Shown here one piece after another: positions 5,698-7,356 of a stretch of DNA of 7,356 nucleotides. Each line of letters opens with the position of its first letter. Positions within the stretch are counted from its first letter, which is position 1. Source of the stretch: Eubacteriales Family XIII. Incertae Sedis bacterium. Lineage in GTDB: Bacteria; Bacillota; Clostridia; Peptostreptococcales; Anaerovoracaceae. Made by a program: the position numbers and the translations under genes. The notes under the pieces were generated by a model, which was given only the letters and a program-made list of their open reading frames with translations, ran no database searches and was not told the origin of the DNA. Where the stretch lies: positions 1 to 7,356 of the forward strand of contig JAITEX010000020.1 of NCBI GenBank assembly GCA_031281765.1, given 5' to 3'.

Positions 5698-7311
5698 CTA
5701 TTTCTTCTTAACAAACAGCAGCCCGTCCGCGCTTGCCGTACTCTTATCCTTCAGCGTATAGTCGAACGAGAGCGCATTCTGCGAATAATACAGATGGTAC
5801 AGGCCGTCCTCCTCGCTTTTCTCTATCTTATAGTTCTTTATCGAAATGCCGCTCATCAGGTCCTCGGCGGCGATAGTCCCCGTCACCTTCGGCACATAAT
5901 CCCCGATTTTCATCGCGACCGCGGCGCACACAGCGTCCGCTTTCAGCGGGTGCTTGTTCGGGTCCGGCGTTATCTCCTCTTCGGTGCCGTCGGCTGTCTC
6001 GGCAGGTTCCGGCACGTCTAAGCTGTTGTCCCACGGGAATATGTAGCTGACGCTCTCCCCGTCGTTCGGCTTATAGTACAGCCCGCCTTCCATTTCGTCC
6101 TGATAATAGAGCGGCCCGACCGTATTCATTATTGTTTTCGCCGTCTGGCCGATGAAATCGGTCGGCTGGCTATTCACCAAATATTGAATGTCAATCGCGA
6201 ATTCCGCTGTTCCGGGCCAGGTATACAGCCCGTTTTCCGCCACGGCGATAGCCGTAAACGTGACTTGCTCGCTCTTTTTCAGTTTGAGGGCGGATTCATA
6301 CTTCGCGCTTTCCGTATTCGGTATCGTCCCGTCTTTCGTATAATATATCACAGAGCCTTCCGAAGCCGTAATAGTGACGTTCTTGGTCTCCTCAAACGAA
6401 CCGCCCGCGGGGTCAAAGACCGGAGCCGGCAACACCAGCTCGTTCTGCGGGTCGATACCATTAGTATAACATTCGAGTATCAACTCGTTCGCGCGCGGGA
6501 TATTGTCAAGGTGGCTGATAGAGAGCGTGAGCAGCTTGCTCATCACACCTGCCAGCGTATCCGCGGCGGAAATGCCCCCGGCCTTAACTTCCTCAAGCAA
6601 CTGCGCCGCCCTCTCGTATTTCGCTTCGGCCGTATACGTATCCGCAAGCGCGATGGTCGCGTTCACATCGCCGGGTTTGAACTCAAGCGCTTTCTTGAAC
6701 GCCTCTTCGGCCTCCGCGTACTCGCCCGCCTTGTAATGCTCCACGCCGATGCGCATCTGCGCGTCGTAGGTGTTCCGCTCTTTCGCGTCGAAAATCAGCA
6801 CGGACGCGACGACGGAACCGGCCAGAATGACCACGGCGACCGCTATCAGTATAATGAGATTCCTGCGCTTCTTTTTTTCTGTCGCCTGCTTTTGCGCGGC
6901 AGCCCGGACGGAAGCGTTATCGCCGCCGGCGGCACGCTCCTGACGCGGCGCCCCGCTCTGCGGGCGCTGCGGGCCCCTTTCACGCGACTCGCGCGGTACG
7001 ACGCCATGCGGATTCCCCGCATACGGCATTTCCGGTTCAGGAGGCTCGTCCTCGCCGTCATAGATGACGTAACCGCCCACTTCTTCATCGTAATAATAGT
7101 AGGCGCCGCTCGCTTCGTCCAAATAGTACGTCCGGTCGGTCAGCTCGTCATAGAGGACGCTTTCGTCATACGCGTAATCGTCGGCCTCGTCACCCGCGCC
7201 GGCAGAGGTATCCTGTTCATCGCGAGGGTCTACGCGGCGCCGGTCCGGCGTTTCATTATTCCCGAAATAGCCCTGCGTAAACTTACGCGGGCCCTCTCTC
7301 TCACCGCTCAT
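5698..7311 (-). CDS. Membrane-anchored TPR protein with chitobiase-like C-terminal-type domain
   Basis: I do not recognise a named gene. The 537 residues divide into: an acidic, Tyr-rich, probably disordered cytoplasmic region (1-150) with about three degenerate 10-residue repeats at 54-83 (pattern [Y/L]DE then Gly/Asp then a Tyr run); a basic EKKKRR (145-150); one membrane helix (151-174, NLIILIAVAVVILAG and on); two TPRs (about 184-246, with YKAGEYAEAEEAFKKALEFKP); a chitobiase/beta-hexosaminidase C-terminal-like beta-sandwich (about 296-373, with VIYYTKDGTIPN); and an unrecognised C-terminal region (about 375-537) broken by a Pro/Glu linker (434-455). The basic residues before the helix predict the N-terminus inside and the TPRs outside. 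It has no signal peptide cleavage site or enzyme motif. AAGGAGG at 7326-7320, 8 nt before the ATG, supports the start. It is the first gene of the metG-tatD transcript. A role as an envelope scaffold is an inference; there is no evidence that it interacts with MetG. Confidence 0.9.
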   Translation of the reverse strand: MSGEREGPRKFTQGYFGNNETPDRRRVDPRDEQDTSAGAGDEADDYAYDESVLYDELTDRTYYLDEASGAYYYYDEEVGGYVIYDGEDEPPEPEMPYAGNPHGVVPRESRERGPQRPQSGAPRQERAAGGDNASVRAAAQKQATEKKKRRNLIILIAVAVVILAGSVVASVLIFDAKERNTYDAQMRIGVEHYKAGEYAEAEEAFKKALEFKPGDVNATIALADTYTAEAKYERAAQLLEEVKAGGISAADTLAGVMSKLLTLSISHLDNIPRANELILECYTNGIDPQNELVLPAPVFDPAGGSFEETKNVTITASEGSVIYYTKDGTIPNTESAKYESALKLKKSEQVTFTAIAVAENGLYTWPGTAEFAIDIQYLVNSQPTDFIGQTAKTIMNTVGPLYYQDEMEGGLYYKPNDGESVSYIFPWDNSLDVPEPAETADGTEEEITPDPNKHPLKADAVCAAVAMKIGDYVPKVTGTIAAEDLMSGISIKNYKIEKSEEDGLYHLYYSQNALSFDYTLKDKSTASADGLLFVKKK

Positions 7312-7337
7312 ATCAGCCGCCTCCTTACAGCACTTTT

Positions 7338-7346
7338 ATTATACCA
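7338..7346 (-). promoter_or_regulatory. Extended -10 promoter for the TPR-metG-tatD operon
   Basis: On the minus strand TGGTATAAT (7346-7338) is a perfect TATAAT with the TGN extension. Transcription would start near 7331, leaving a leader of about 20 nt that contains the AAGGAGG ribosome binding site. The -35 position falls at or beyond the right edge of the window and cannot be read. The following 5' leader is too short for a riboswitch. Confidence 0.65.
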
Positions 7347-7356
7347 TTATATTGAA

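Overview
The window is a housekeeping gene cluster from what is probably a GC-rich member of the Bacillota (Clostridia-like). The grounds are strong AGGAGG-type ribosome binding sites, a MetRS carrying a C-terminal tRNA-binding domain, and a membrane-anchored TPR protein with a chitobiase-like domain. The taxonomic placement is an inference; no rRNA or other marker is present. Every gene I can support lies on the minus strand, so the biological reading order runs from the right end of the window to the left.

Reading order: (1) an extended -10 promoter and ribosome binding site at about 7346-7320; (2) a 537-residue single-pass membrane protein with TPRs (7311-5698); (3) metG, methionyl-tRNA synthetase (5688-3649); (4) tatD, a metal-dependent hydrolase/DNase (3645-2821); (5) a 71-bp gap with a small perfect inverted repeat; (6) tilS, tRNA(Ile)-lysidine synthetase (2749-1310); (7) a 102-bp AT-rich gap containing four 15-bp tandem units, each an 11-bp palindrome; (8) a P-loop ATPase of the ATPase_2/DUF234 type (1207-1), cut off by the left edge. 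Genes 2 to 4 are separated by 9 and 3 bp and almost certainly share a transcript. tilS may be part of it. The ATPase probably has its own promoter.

metG and tilS both serve tRNA function: one charges tRNA-Met, the other modifies the CAU anticodon of a tRNA-Ile so that it is not read as methionine. TatD is a usual companion of metG. The TPR protein has no assigned function.

Two things stand out. First, tilS carries three copies of a short palindromic REP-like repeat inside its reading frame: two in direct orientation, filling residues 358-381, and one inverted copy near residues 135-142. Both places are interdomain or loop positions and all TilS motifs survive, so the gene seems to have absorbed a mobile palindromic element without losing function. 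Second, the ATPase has what look like intact PD-(D/E)XK-type residues in its C-terminal domain and sits behind a regular palindrome array in its leader or promoter. These are the best candidates for something undescribed. The rest is ordinary. No RNA genes, CRISPR arrays, insertion sequences or convincing intrinsic terminators were found.
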